The notes under the pieces are model-generated. The model worked only from the letters and a program-made list of their open reading frames with translations. It had not been told where the DNA came from and did not search any database. Source: Priestia megaterium (GTDB lineage: Bacteria; Bacillota; Bacilli; Bacillales; Bacillaceae_H). From it: DNA of 64,000 nucleotides. A program made the position numbers and the translations under genes. The stretch lies in the NCBI RefSeq assembly GCF_023824195.1, contig NZ_CP085442.1:2394001-2458000 (forward strand), given 5' to 3'. Shown piece by piece: positions 33,118-43,204 of this stretch (position 1 is its first letter; each line of letters begins with the position of its first letter).

Positions 33118-35205
33118 GTGATTAGTAGCGGATTATTTGTTAACTTATGTATTTTCTCATTTTTGGTTAGCATTATGATTGCAATACGGATATTTTTGCT
33201 GCAACGTCTAGCCCAAAAATACAAATTGGTTAGCGGTATTTATGCAAGTATCGTTTCTGCTATTCTCATGGTGTATAGCGTTACCTATCAAGAGGTTACA
33301 TATGATTTGCGATTTCTTCCTCTTATTTTGACCCTTCTATATTTTGGTTATAGAGCCGGTGCAATTGCGGGTATTAGTATGGCTGTGTGCAGTATCTATT
33401 TAGAAAGTCATTGGATACTGACTATTTTAATTTTAATTTTCACCTTTTTGCTTTCCCTTCCTCTTATCCGATATAGAAAGCAGTTTTCTTTTTCAAAACA
33501 ATCTTTTCTTTATTTCTTTATTCATTTTATCGTTCATGTCTTACTGACAAATTACTTCTGGAATACACCTATTCGGTCGCCGTTTTATACCGAATTAGAA
33601 TATTTCCTTTTTGGGATTCTTGGACTAGGAGTCGGCGTGGCCACGATAGAATTTTATCGTAAGTTTTACGCCGTAGCAGAAGAAGCTGCCTATGCTGCAT
33701 CAGATTCATGCAAGGAGAGAGAAGATTCTATATTTGTCAGAATAATAAAAAAAGAGTTAGAGTATACAAAAGAACAGCTAGAGTCTTTTATTAATCATCA
33801 CATGGATGCGGTGATTATAACTGATTTAGAAGGGCGGATTTTGCGAGTTAATGAAGCGTATGAAAAAGTATATGGGTGGAAAGCCCATGAAGTGATTGGG
33901 AAAAAATATTACGATATAGCAGGAGCTTTTAGTGAGGATGTAAGTGAGAATATAAAAAAGACGGTCGCTAAAAAGGAAGCAATCAATCGAGTAGAAGTTG
34001 TAAGAGCTCGTAAAGATGGAAGTTTAGTAGACCTTCGCATCACTATTTCTCCAATTTTTAATGGGAAAGATGAGTTAATAGGTCTGTCTGGAGTATGTGT
34101 GGATATATCTGAAGCTAAAAAAGCTAGAATAGAGCTTGACTTGCTGCATCGTAAGCTTAAGGAAAGTGAGTTAAAGTACCGCACGTTATTTGAATATGCA
34201 AACGACGCAATTTATTTACTTGAAATAGGTTCGAATCATTTTCCTTCTCGTTTTGTTGAAGTAAATGAAGCTGGCTGTAAGCGCTTTGGATATACGAGAG
34301 AAGAGCTTTTATCCATGCCTTGCCAAGATATTATACCTAGAGATTCTGACATTGTTCAAAAAACAGTCGAAGAAATTCGCAAAGGAAATCTTTCTTTTAC
34401 GCTGCAATCGCAGTTTACATTTAAGTCTGGAGAAGTAAAGAAACTAGAATATAGTGGCAAATTGTTCAATATAGAAAACAAAAAAGTGCTTCTTATTGTT
34501 TCAAGAGACAGGACAGAATACTTGAAAACAGAAGAGTTGCTGCAGAAATCTGAGAAATTAGCAGCGGTCGGGCAGCTTGCTACAGCTATTGCTCATGAAA
34601 TTAGAAATCCTTTAACGGCCATCAAAGGGTTTGTGCAGCTATTAACTGAAAAAGCGAGTAAAGAAGAGTTAATCTATATGAACATTATATCCTCTGAAAT
34701 TGAGCGTATTGAAATGATTACAGATGAATTCATGTCTGTGGCAAAACCACAGGCCGTAACATTTCAGTCGATTGATTTACAGCTATTAATTCAACAAGTG
34801 ATTTTATTGCTGCAGCCTCAAGCAACCATGAAAAACATCTTTATTGAACTTAACTTATATGGAGAAATGCCTTTTGTATATTGCGAAAGCAATCAAATGA
34901 AACAAGTGTTTATAAACATTCTTAAGAATGCGATTGAAGCAATGCCTTCCGGAGGAGAAATTAGAGTTGAGCTGAGAAAAAAGGACAACAATCATATTCA
35001 TATTCAAATTATTGATGAAGGTGTAGGAATTTCAAAAGAACGCATCAAACATTTAGGTGAACCATTTTACAGTATTAAAGAAGACGGAATCGGGTTAGGG
35101 TTAATGATCTGCTTTAATATTATCCAACAGCATAAAGGAACTCTTAGTATTGAAAGTGAAGTAAACAAAGGGACGAGTGTGGAAATTTGTTTACCGTTAG
35201 AATAA
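33118..35205 (+). CDS. Membrane sensor histidine kinase with PAS domains (KinB/sporulation-kinase type)
   Basis: 695 residues from a GTG start (AAAGGAGG upstream). Five to six N-terminal transmembrane helices of the 5TM-LYT type (about 5-185), PAS 1 (about 220-340), PAS 2 (about 350-470), HisKA with the phospho-acceptor His493 in AIAHEIRNPLTAIKG, then a HATPase (N box NAIEAMP, G boxes DEGVGIS and GIGLGL). The plan resembles sporulation kinases KinB/KinD/KinE that feed Spo0F. No response regulator adjoins, which fits a phosphorelay kinase. Confidence 0.85.
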   Translation: MISSGLFVNLCIFSFLVSIMIAIRIFLLQRLAQKYKLVSGIYASIVSAILMVYSVTYQEVTYDLRFLPLILTLLYFGYRAGAIAGISMAVCSIYLESHWILTILILIFTFLLSLPLIRYRKQFSFSKQSFLYFFIHFIVHVLLTNYFWNTPIRSPFYTELEYFLFGILGLGVGVATIEFYRKFYAVAEEAAYAASDSCKEREDSIFVRIIKKELEYTKEQLESFINHHMDAVIITDLEGRILRVNEAYEKVYGWKAHEVIGKKYYDIAGAFSEDVSENIKKTVAKKEAINRVEVVRARKDGSLVDLRITISPIFNGKDELIGLSGVCVDISEAKKARIELDLLHRKLKESELKYRTLFEYANDAIYLLEIGSNHFPSRFVEVNEAGCKRFGYTREELLSMPCQDIIPRDSDIVQKTVEEIRKGNLSFTLQSQFTFKSGEVKKLEYSGKLFNIENKKVLLIVSRDRTEYLKTEELLQKSEKLAAVGQLATAIAHEIRNPLTAIKGFVQLLTEKASKEELIYMNIISSEIERIEMITDEFMSVAKPQAVTFQSIDLQLLIQQVILLLQPQATMKNIFIELNLYGEMPFVYCESNQMKQVFINILKNAIEAMPSGGEIRVELRKKDNNHIHIQIIDEGVGISKERIKHLGEPFYSIKEDGIGLGLMICFNIIQQHKGTLSIESEVNKGTSVEICLPLE

Positions 35206-35303
35206 AAGGTAATCAGTTAAAGGAAGAAGAAATTTTGCAACAAGTTGTTTAGTAAAGTTATAATATTCTATGTTGGAGTAAAACAAGCAAAGGAGTGGTT
35301 ACG

Positions 35304-35507
35304 ATTAAACAGAAAAAGTGGATTAACATATTTCGTATTCTGTATATTATTTTTGCTATTATTGCGATTGGAGCATCTTTTGGAGACTATTCTTTTGGGC
35401 TTAATAATCCCCGCATAGTCAGTTTAACGGCTCTCATTTTGGCGGTTATCTGTATTGTTCCGTATTACATACTTCGCTTTAAAGAACAAGCTTCTAAAAG
35501 TAAATAA
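35304..35507 (+). CDS. Small two-helix membrane protein; possible AUU start
   Basis: About 67 residues with two transmembrane helices (about 9-27 and 37-56) and a Lys-rich end. The only strong ribosome site is AAAGGAG (35289-35295). The upstream GTG at 35295 uses the last G of this site and cannot be served by it. The codon at proper distance (8 bases) is ATT at 35304, in the same frame. So either a rare AUU start is used or the GTG works with a weaker site. Function unknown. Confidence 0.6.
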   Translation: MKQKKWINIFRILYIIFAIIAIGASFGDYSFGLNNPRIVSLTALILAVICIVPYYILRFKEQASKSK

Positions 35508-35525
35508 GTTAATATTTATTATCTT

Positions 35526-35778
35526 AAAAGAGGCTGGGACAAAAGTATTTTAGTTGAAGGAAGATCCGAACGATTCATCGTTCGGATTTCTTTATTGTTA
35601 TGGTGAACATGAGTTTCATCTAGTTAGTTGCTTCTAGGGGTTGGTTGGAGGGTAAGGCGGAGACTCCTGTGGAAAGCGAAGTCTTGCACGGAAATCAACA
35701 GCGCTGGAACAAGCGATCCTTATCTCATTTGTTCGTCTGTAGATTGGTTTGATTTCGTTATGTCTCAATCTCTTTTTT
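35526..35778 (+). repeat. Interspersed structured repeat, copy A
   Basis: Opens AAAAGAGGCTGGGACA and closes TGTCTCAATCTCTTTTTT, which are imperfect inverted ends. An inner hairpin ATCCGAACGA-TTCA-TCGTTCGGAT (35564-35587) is followed by T-rich DNA. The conserved block TTGCACGGAAATCAACAGC is near 35694. The GC-rich internal cassette of copy C is missing here (CTCCTGTGG joins AAAGCG). It fills the 358-base gap between two genes; no protein is coded. Confidence 0.85.
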
Positions 35779-35825
35779 ATCGTCATAAAAGGGCGATAAA
35801 TGGGCGAGCATTTTTTCTAGCCTGT

Positions 35826-35834
35826 ACATATGCT
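35826..35834 (+). promoter_or_regulatory. Possible sigma-K -10 element
   Basis: CATATGCTA matches the mother-cell sigma-K -10 pattern CATAnnnTA, 33 bases before the YjcZ-type gene. The -35 is not clear. Confidence 0.35.
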
Positions 35835-35866
35835 ATAGAGTAAACAGGCTACGGAGGTGAAGTGAA

Positions 35867-35998
35867 ATGGGATTTTACAACTGGGGTTACGGCGGTGGTT
35901 ATGGCTACGGCGGCTACGGTAGTTACGGTGGCGGTTTTGCATTAATCGTTGTACTATTTGTTTTATTAGTTATCGTTGGTTGTACATGCTTGAAATAA
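35867..35998 (+). CDS. YjcZ-family sporulation peptide
   Basis: 43 residues: a Gly/Tyr-rich N-terminus (NWGYGGGYGYGGYGSYGGG) and a C-terminal transmembrane helix (ALIVVLFVLLVIVGC). This is the plan of the YjcZ/YckC-like small sporulation proteins of Bacillus. CGGAGGTGAAG precedes the ATG. A possible sigma-K -10 lies upstream and a terminator follows. Their role in the spore envelope is not settled. Confidence 0.85.
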   Translation: MGFYNWGYGGGYGYGGYGSYGGGFALIVVLFVLLVIVGCTCLK

Positions 35999-36001
35999 AC
36001 A

Positions 36002-36048
36002 GAAAAAGCACGGATTTACAAAGATTTTAATAGATTCGTGCTTTTTTA
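36002..36048 (+). terminator. Terminator after the YjcZ-type gene
   Basis: AAAAAGCACG / CGTGCTTTTT closing stem with inner pairing. Confidence 0.75.
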
Positions 36049-36305
36049 TGTTCATAAGAAGGGCAGTACTATAATAAAATAATGTTGTGCACGTACATAA
36101 AAAACATATAAAAAATTTAATTAATAGATTAAAAAAATAAAATAATGAAGAGGAAGAGTAAATTTAAGCCATAAAAACGGTCTGAAATTTATAATTTTCC
36201 TTATAAGTAATTTTTGTAAAATGCTTCGCAGGACTGATAGTAAGACCGAATAACACTCCCTAGGCGCTAGCTTTTATAAGCTGACTAGAAGAATTATTTT
36301 ACTTG

Positions 36306-36334
36306 TATGAAAATCAACATAAATGATTTTCATA
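36306..36334. promoter_or_regulatory. 29-bp palindrome with PlcR-box-like half, upstream of nprM
   Basis: TATGAAAATCA and TGATTTTCATA are a perfect 11-bp inverted repeat with a 7-base centre (36317-36323). The first 16 bases, TATGAAAATCAACATA, match the PlcR box TATGnAnnnnTnCATA at 9 of 10 fixed positions. It lies 81 bases above the -35 box of the nprM promoter. It may be an operator for an RNPP-type or another regulator. Confidence 0.5.
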
Positions 36335-36414
36335 TAGTTTAAATAGGTAAAAAAGACTTATTGCAAAAGGTTTATTCTTAATTTCCATAATAATAGGAAT
36401 ATTAAAATAATATA

Positions 36415-36443
36415 TAGACGTAGTAATTTTTAGTTGCTATAAT
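36415..36443 (+). promoter_or_regulatory. Candidate nprM promoter
   Basis: TAGACG (36415-36420), a 17-base spacer and a perfect TATAAT (36438-36443), 69 bases before the start. The rest of the 510-base gap 35999-36512 is AT-rich and holds no gene. Confidence 0.6.
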
Positions 36444-36500
36444 GTTGCTAATTATCGAAATTAACAGAAAAATTGCGGTAATTAAATTTACTAGGGATAG

Positions 36501-38201
<1,701 letters not shown>

Positions 38202-38268
38202 GTTATAAACCAAAAGTCTCAAGATAAATGAGGTATCTTACGACTCTCTATACTACCTCACTACCAAT

Positions 38269-38311
38269 AAAGGAGTACTCGTATAAATATATTACAGTAC
38301 TCCTTTATTTT
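38269..38311 (+). terminator. Terminator after nprM
   Basis: AAAGGAGTACT / AGTACTCCTTT stem; T-rich after. The remainder of the gap to 38508 shows nothing more. Confidence 0.75.
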
Positions 38312-38508
38312 ATGTTAATAAATAAGGAAGACAGATTTCTTCTTGGTCTATAAAAATCCACTTCTTATTCCTCCCTTTTATGTCCATTCGAATTATACCG
38401 TTGTTTGTTAAATGAAGAGGACCCGTTTTAGTAAACGGTCTTATTATAAAATGTTATAATAAAGAAAAGAATTGAATACATACATATGAAAAAGGAGTGG
38501 AGGAATCA

Positions 38509-39249
38509 ATGGACAAAATTGCTGTTATTTCAGATATCCACGGAAATCTTCCTGCATTAGAAGCAGTTTTAGCTGACATACAACAACGAGATATCCATCG
38601 CATCATTTGTCTAGGTGATTTAGTAGGAAAAGGACCGGATTCAAGTAAAGCGATTGATATCATAAAAGAAAAGTGCGAAGTAACAGTCATGGGAAACTGG
38701 GATGACTTCATTACAAAGCCTGCGGAATTTGAAGCGTTGAAATGGCATCAGAAGAAGTTAAGTTCAACCCAAGAGGCATACTTAAAAGAACTTCCTTTTT
38801 CTGTTGAGTTTATGATGAGCGGAAAATTAATTAGAATGTTTCACGCTTCACCTAGAAGTCTTTATGACCGAATTCAACCCTGGGATTCACTTGAAAAGCG
38901 CCTTAGTCTATTTGCTAATACGGAATATACGGAAAATATAAAAGGATCAAGAGAGCCGGATGTCATCTGTTACGGAGATGTACATAATGCATTTATTCAA
39001 CATATTAAAGGGAAAACGCTATGTAATGTAGGAAGTGTAGGAAACCCGCTTGATTTACCACAAGCTTCCTATCTTATCTTAGAAGGAAAGGATCAAGACG
39101 AAAGTCCTTCAGCATTTTCTATTCAATTTGTGCGTATTCCATACGATATTGAAAAAGCGATCGAATTGGCGAGAGCTGTAGAGATGCCGGACTTTGAACC
39201 CTACGTTCAAGAATTAAAAACAGCTCGCTATAGAGGACTAAAAAATTAA
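38509..39249 (+). CDS. Metallophosphoesterase (YfcE/calcineurin-like)
   Basis: 246 residues from ATG 38509, chosen by GGAGTGGAGG before it. The metal motifs of the calcineurin-like fold are visible: SDIHGN (Asp9, His11), GDLVGKGPD, GNWDD and CYGDVHN. It hydrolyses phosphodiester or phosphoprotein bonds; the substrate is unknown. Single gene with terminator. Confidence 0.88.
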   Translation: MDKIAVISDIHGNLPALEAVLADIQQRDIHRIICLGDLVGKGPDSSKAIDIIKEKCEVTVMGNWDDFITKPAEFEALKWHQKKLSSTQEAYLKELPFSVEFMMSGKLIRMFHASPRSLYDRIQPWDSLEKRLSLFANTEYTENIKGSREPDVICYGDVHNAFIQHIKGKTLCNVGSVGNPLDLPQASYLILEGKDQDESPSAFSIQFVRIPYDIEKAIELARAVEMPDFEPYVQELKTARYRGLKN

Positions 39250-39265
39250 GAATAGAATGTATCTC

Positions 39266-39296
39266 AACCTTCAGCATAAATGCTGAAGGTTTTTTA
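39266..39296 (+). terminator. Terminator after the phosphoesterase gene
   Basis: AACCTTCAGCA-TAAA-TGCTGAAGGTT then T's. Confidence 0.9.
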
Positions 39297-39525
39297 GTGG
39301 AGTATATGAGGGGTTTTTCAACATCATTAGTATGATACATGCAAATAAAAGTTATTCCGATGAGTTTAAAGGAGGGAAAACTTGGAGAAAAACATACAGC
39401 ATTTGAAAGGAAATAAATTTTATTTTATGAAGACAATATGAAGAGGGCAATTCCATTTGAACATAAAGTCATGCAAAAACGCCCCTGAAAAGCTGTTTTT
39501 AACATAACGATTGGAGGAATACATG

Positions 39526-40194
39526 ATGAAATTTTTTATTGATACAGCTAACCTAGAAGATATTAAAAAAGCATATAAAATTGGGGTATTATCAGGTGTT
39601 ACTACAAACCCATCGCTAGTAGCTAAAGAAGGCGTAAAGTTTGAAGATCGCATCGAAGAAATTTTAAAAACAGTCCCGGAAGTAGAATCTGTTTCAGCAG
39701 AAGTGACGCCGGATACAGTAACAGCAGACGACATGATTGCTCAAGCAGAAGAGCTTATAAAAATTAATGGAGGAGACAAAAATATAACGATTAAACTTCC
39801 TATGACCATTGCTGGATTGGAAGCAACCCGTTATCTAGCTAAAAAAGGCGTAAAAACAAACGTCACGTTAATTTTTACAGTGAATCAAGCGCTTCTAGCA
39901 GCCCGTGCCGGTGCCACATACGTATCGCCATTTTTAGGACGCTTAGATGATATTTCAGAAGACGGTGTTTATCTGGTATCTCGAATTGCGGAGCTATTTC
40001 GAATTCAACACATTGACTCACAAATTATAGCAGCGTCAGTGAGACACCCGGATCACGTTACACGAGTAGCTCTTGCTGGGGCTCATATTGCTACAATTCC
40101 GTATGCCGTAATTGAACAATTAGTAAAACACCCGTTAACAGAACAAGGAATTGAAAAATTTGCATCAGACTGGGAAAAAGCTGTAAAAAGTTAA
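39526..40194 (+). CDS. tal: Transaldolase/fructose-6-phosphate aldolase, TalC type
   Basis: 222 residues. The short TalC/MipB family: opens [19 protein letters not shown] near 28-36, Schiff-base lysine Lys90 in [14 protein letters not shown] in the middle. It transfers a dihydroxyacetone unit in the pentose phosphate pathway, or acts as an F6P aldolase. GGAGG at 39513-39517 favours the second of two tandem ATGs (39526). Slightly longer than the usual 212-220. Confidence 0.92.
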   Translation: MKFFIDTANLEDIKKAYKIGVLSGVTTNPSLVAKEGVKFEDRIEEILKTVPEVESVSAEVTPDTVTADDMIAQAEELIKINGGDKNITIKLPMTIAGLEATRYLAKKGVKTNVTLIFTVNQALLAARAGATYVSPFLGRLDDISEDGVYLVSRIAELFRIQHIDSQIIAASVRHPDHVTRVALAGAHIATIPYAVIEQLVKHPLTEQGIEKFASDWEKAVKS

Positions 40195-40358
40195 ATTCAC
40201 TTAAGGAGAAGACATCATTTTAGTGTCTTCTCTGGTTAAAGGGTATACGAAGATTCTTTTTTTGTATTTTGCAGCAAACAACTTATTATTAATAGGCGAA
40301 CATCCTATACATATATGCAGAGATGACATACGTTAATAGAAACGAAAGAGGTGTTAAA

Positions 40359-40577
40359 ATGGGCTGTATTATTAACATTGAGAATATCGTGACTAACGGG
40401 TTAAAAGACAATTCGAATGTAAGCGTAGGCTGTGTTGTACAAAATAGCCACACGGCAAATACAAAATCAGTAGGAGCTTGTTTTTCGTTTGGAAATGGCT
40501 CTCCTGCTATTGCGTCTATGACAAACAGTAATATCGACTTTTGTAAAGATGAAGAAAATAAAGAGCAACAATCTTAA
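40359..40577 (+). CDS. Small Cys-containing protein, possibly spore-related
   Basis: 72 residues from ATG 40359 (GAAAGAGGTG upstream). The front (INIENIVTNGLKDNSNVSVG) and middle (TANTKSVGACFSFGNGSPAI) look like short beta repeats, somewhat like GerP or coat-associated proteins, with four Cys. The family is not certain. A strong terminator starts at the stop codon. Confidence 0.5.
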   Translation: MGCIINIENIVTNGLKDNSNVSVGCVVQNSHTANTKSVGACFSFGNGSPAIASMTNSNIDFCKDEENKEQQS

Positions 40578-40615
40578 AAACAATTCCAGAAAGAGTATTT
40601 CTGGAATTGTTTTTT
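40576..40615 (+). terminator. Terminator after the small Cys-containing gene
   Basis: AACAATTCCAGAAA / TTTCTGGAATTGTT stem then T's. Confidence 0.9.
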
Positions 40616-40684
40616 AGTAAGTGATAGAGTTTTGTTAACAAGGTGTTTTGGCTTTTAAAAGAAAAACATTCATGAGGAAGGGGT

Positions 40685-40984
40685 TTGAGCGGTGCTATGA
40701 GCATTATTTCTATGATTCCTTATACATACGTTGAAAGAAAAATAAAACGAACACAAAAGGTGACGATTCAGCATTCAAAAGACATGTGCTTATATACTGA
40801 TAATATTCAAACAGAGAATGATTGCTTTCACATTAACAGCGTATTTGACATCTCTTACAAATGCGTTTCAAAAGAAAGCGGCTTTTTATACTTACATACA
40901 AATCAAGGGATGTTCGCCTATACCATACATACCGATCCTGCCGCCTTTATAGCAGCATATAAAGATATAAAAAAGAAGGGGTAA
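40685..40984 (+). CDS. Unknown 99-residue protein
   Basis: TTG start with GAGGAAGGGG just upstream; the internal ATG at 40697 is an alternative. A beta-rich, PH-like pattern (VTIQHSKDMCLYTDNIQ, SGFLYLHTNQGMFAYTIHTD) then a helix (AAFIAAYKDIKKKG). No membrane segment. Family not recognised. Converges on the nitroreductase gene. Confidence 0.6.
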   Translation: MSGAMSIISMIPYTYVERKIKRTQKVTIQHSKDMCLYTDNIQTENDCFHINSVFDISYKCVSKESGFLYLHTNQGMFAYTIHTDPAAFIAAYKDIKKKG

Positions 40985-41009
40985 CATTGCTGTCAGCCCT
41001 TCTTTTTTT
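40969..41009. terminator. Terminator between convergent genes
   Basis: AAAAGAAGGG / CCCTTCTTTT stem with T-run on the plus strand. Confidence 0.75.
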
Positions 41010-41013
41010 GTTA

Positions 41014-41685
41014 TTATTTTATCCACTGTACAACTTGATCCATACTTCTTCTTGTTTTTCCGCGTTTAGGTTCATGAATTCGGTAGCCGAACGCAACCAT
41101 AACGGAAATATCAAACTTACCGTCTTCCAGTAATCCTTCTTCTTCTAGAATTTCATGTACTTGGTCATAGTTAAAGCCTTCAATCGGGCAAGAATCAATA
41201 CCAATTTGAGCAGCTGATGTCATCATATTAGCTAGTGCAATATAAGATTGTTTGCTAGCCCAATCAAATAGCGCTCGCTTGCTTTCGAACAAGTGAAAAT
41301 CATTTTCTTGGAAATCTTTATAACGAGGCATTAATGTCTCTAATACATCATCTGGCATTTCTTTTACATTTTTCTGAAGATCCAATACATATTCAGAGTC
41401 ATATCTTGCGTCTGTACGAGAAAGAATAATAACAAAATGACTTGCTGTAGGAATTTGGCCTTGTGCTCCCCAAGAAACAGCTTTTAATTTTTCTTTTAAA
41501 TCTTCATTTTCAACAACTAAAAATTTCCACGGCTCGTAACCTACTGAGCTTGGAGACAAGCGCCCGGTTTCTAAAATGAATTGGAAATCTTCATCGGAAA
41601 TTTTCTTCGTTGGATCAAACTCTTTTGTAGCATGACGAAAGTTAAACGCATCTAAAATTTCTTGTTTTTTATCTGTATTGTTCAT
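41014..41685 (-). CDS. NAD(P)H nitroreductase (YfkO-like)
   Basis: 223 residues of the FMN-dependent nitroreductase family. The N-terminal FMN contact ([12 protein letters not shown], Arg18), [16 protein letters not shown] and [10 protein letters not shown] are typical; the C-terminal RR motif is GKTRRSM. It reduces nitroaromatics and quinones with NAD(P)H in the cytosol. B. subtilis YfkO is the closest relative I recall. AAAGGTTG precedes the ATG. Confidence 0.88.
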   Translation of the reverse strand: MNNTDKKQEILDAFNFRHATKEFDPTKKISDEDFQFILETGRLSPSSVGYEPWKFLVVENEDLKEKLKAVSWGAQGQIPTASHFVIILSRTDARYDSEYVLDLQKNVKEMPDDVLETLMPRYKDFQENDFHLFESKRALFDWASKQSYIALANMMTSAAQIGIDSCPIEGFNYDQVHEILEEEGLLEDGKFDISVMVAFGYRIHEPKRGKTRRSMDQVVQWIK

Positions 41686-41918
41686 GTGTAAACAACCTTT
41701 CTGTAAAAATATTTAGTAATGAACTGTTCAGAGTATCCTATACCCTGTATAGCTTACAACTAACAGCTAGTTAACATACAATTTGCCATAAAAACCGTTT
41801 GCAGATTTATCATAAATCATATAATTTATCTTAACAAGTACGCACATTTTTGTTGTATAGTATACTTTTTTATACCATTGATCCAATTTTATAAGAAGCA
41901 GAAAGGAGGAAACGATCT

Positions 41919-41990
41919 GTGGAGTTTGTTTTTGAAAAAATAGTTAAGAAGGAGAAAAAGGAGAAGAGTACTCTTCTCCTTTTTAATTAA
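41919..41990 (+). CDS. Candidate 23-residue peptide gene or short RNA
   Basis: AGAAAGGAGGAAACGATCT gives a strong ribosome site 9 bases before GTG 41919. The frame (MEFVFEKIVKKEKKEK, then STLLLFN) ends at TAA 41988, and its last codons lie within a perfect terminator stem (41955-41984). TATAGTATACT near 41855 could be a -10 region. Whether a peptide or only a short RNA is made cannot be told. Confidence 0.3.
   Translation: MEFVFEKIVKKEKKEKSTLLLFN
41955..41984. terminator. Perfect palindromic terminator, bidirectional
   Basis: AAAAAGGAGAAGAGT / ACTCTTCTCCTTTTT, 15-bp stem without loop. Serves the SASP gene on the minus strand. Confidence 0.85.
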
Positions 41991-42127
41991 ATTTTGGTAT
42001 TTGATTTTTTCGCTTTGTTTTCAAGTTCACTTTTCGGTTCTGTTGAAAACTCAACATCTTTTCCGTGTCCTTGAGGGTTAACACCAGGAGCTACTTGACC
42101 TCGGTTAGCAGATTTTTTTGTACCCAT
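41987..42127 (-). CDS. sspL: Small acid-soluble spore protein, SspL type
   Basis: 46 residues. The core GVNPQGHGKDVEFSTEPKS and the ending KAKKSNTK match the SspL family, minor SASPs made in the forespore under sigma-G. CGGAGGTGACGAAA in front of ATG 42127 sets the start; a longer frame from 42172 lacks a ribosome site. Single gene with terminator. Confidence 0.85.
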   Translation of the reverse strand: MGTKKSANRGQVAPGVNPQGHGKDVEFSTEPKSELENKAKKSNTKI

Positions 42128-42205
42128 TTTCGTCACCTCCGTTCGGTTAGTATGTGCAAAAAAGTGAAACAAAAATCAGGAAATAAAGAGTGAAAGCAGA
42201 GTCCA

Positions 42206-42234
42206 TAAAAAAACACCCCTAAAAGGGTGCTTTT
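42206..42234. terminator. Terminator downstream of the SDR gene
   Basis: AAAACACCC / GGGTGCTTTT stem with A- and T-runs on both sides. Confidence 0.8.
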
Positions 42235-42238
42235 CTGT

Positions 42239-43009
42239 TTACGAATTTGAGCTTGTTGTTCTTTCTGCATATGGATAGATAGGATCTTTTAATTGAAATT
42301 CGTAAGTCACTCCATCTACAAGTCCTACCGTTTTATTGCTATCATAAAGATCTAACATAAAAGCAGCCATCTCTTTTGACGTATGAAACTTAGGTACTCG
42401 TCCTTCGTATTCAAAATCACTCATATCCATCGAACGCTGTGCGAATTCTGTTTCAGTAGCAGCTGGAGCTAGAACTTTAGCCTGCATTTTTGCTCCTCTT
42501 CCTTTTAATTCTTGAGAAAGACCTTCTGTAAATGCACTTACGTAGAATTTTGTTGCGCAATAAGTGACTGCATCAGCAACAATGGTATAGCCGCCTCCCG
42601 AAGAGACATTAATAAGCTGTGTACCTTCAACGTTTTCATAATCTCTTACAAATAGAGATGAAAGAATGGTTAAGGCTTCAATATTTAAATGAAGCATTGT
42701 TTCAATTTTAGTTAACTTTTGTTCACCGACAGAAGCAAAGTTTCCGAATCCAGCATTGTTAATCCACGTTTCTAATTCATATTCTTTAAGTGACTCATAA
42801 AACGTATGAGCATTTTCTGCCACGGATAAATCAACCGACTGGACAATAACATTTACATCTTGGTTCAGTTCTTCAATCTTTCCTTTTAACTCATCCAGTT
42901 TGTCCTCTCTACGTGCAGCTAATATAAGATTTTTTCCGCGCGCTGCGAAAGCTAAAGCTGTTTCATATCCAATTCCCGAACTTGCGCCAGTGATTACTGT
43001 ATATTTCAT
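42239..43009 (-). CDS. Short-chain dehydrogenase/reductase
   Basis: 256 residues, classical SDR. The NAD(P) motif TGASSGIG is at 6-13, NNAG near 85, and the catalytic Tyr-x-x-x-Lys is in TYCATKFYVSAF. The ARRE after strand 2 suggests NADP preference. Substrate unknown. Relatives in Bacillus are YqjQ-like oxidoreductases. CGGAGGAATCAAC-type site before the ATG (AAAATGGAGG). Confidence 0.88.
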   Translation of the reverse strand: MKYTVITGASSGIGYETALAFAARGKNLILAARREDKLDELKGKIEELNQDVNVIVQSVDLSVAENAHTFYESLKEYELETWINNAGFGNFASVGEQKLTKIETMLHLNIEALTILSSLFVRDYENVEGTQLINVSSGGGYTIVADAVTYCATKFYVSAFTEGLSQELKGRGAKMQAKVLAPAATETEFAQRSMDMSDFEYEGRVPKFHTSKEMAAFMLDLYDSNKTVGLVDGVTYEFQLKDPIYPYAERTTSSNS

Positions 43010-43204
43010 GTTGATTCCTCCATTTTCGCTGTTTTCGAATTTATTATAATTGTTAAAGTATACTTTAAGTCAAGCGTTTATTCGGCCTATTTTTCCCTTT
43101 TGAAGTCTGTTTATAAACATTTAAAGTTTGGTGCTAAACTTCCTTTTTTTTATGCTACACTTGAAATAACAGCCGGAATTTCATTTCATTAAAAGGAGGA
43201 ATGT

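Noticed and set aside
35628..35843. Open frame of 71 codons inside repeat copy A
   Set aside because: Lies in the repeat, has no ribosome site and is not kept in copies B and C.
40205..40236. Hairpin after the transaldolase gene as a terminator
   Set aside because: AGAAGACA/TGTCTTCT stem is real but no T-run follows; not listed as a confident terminator.
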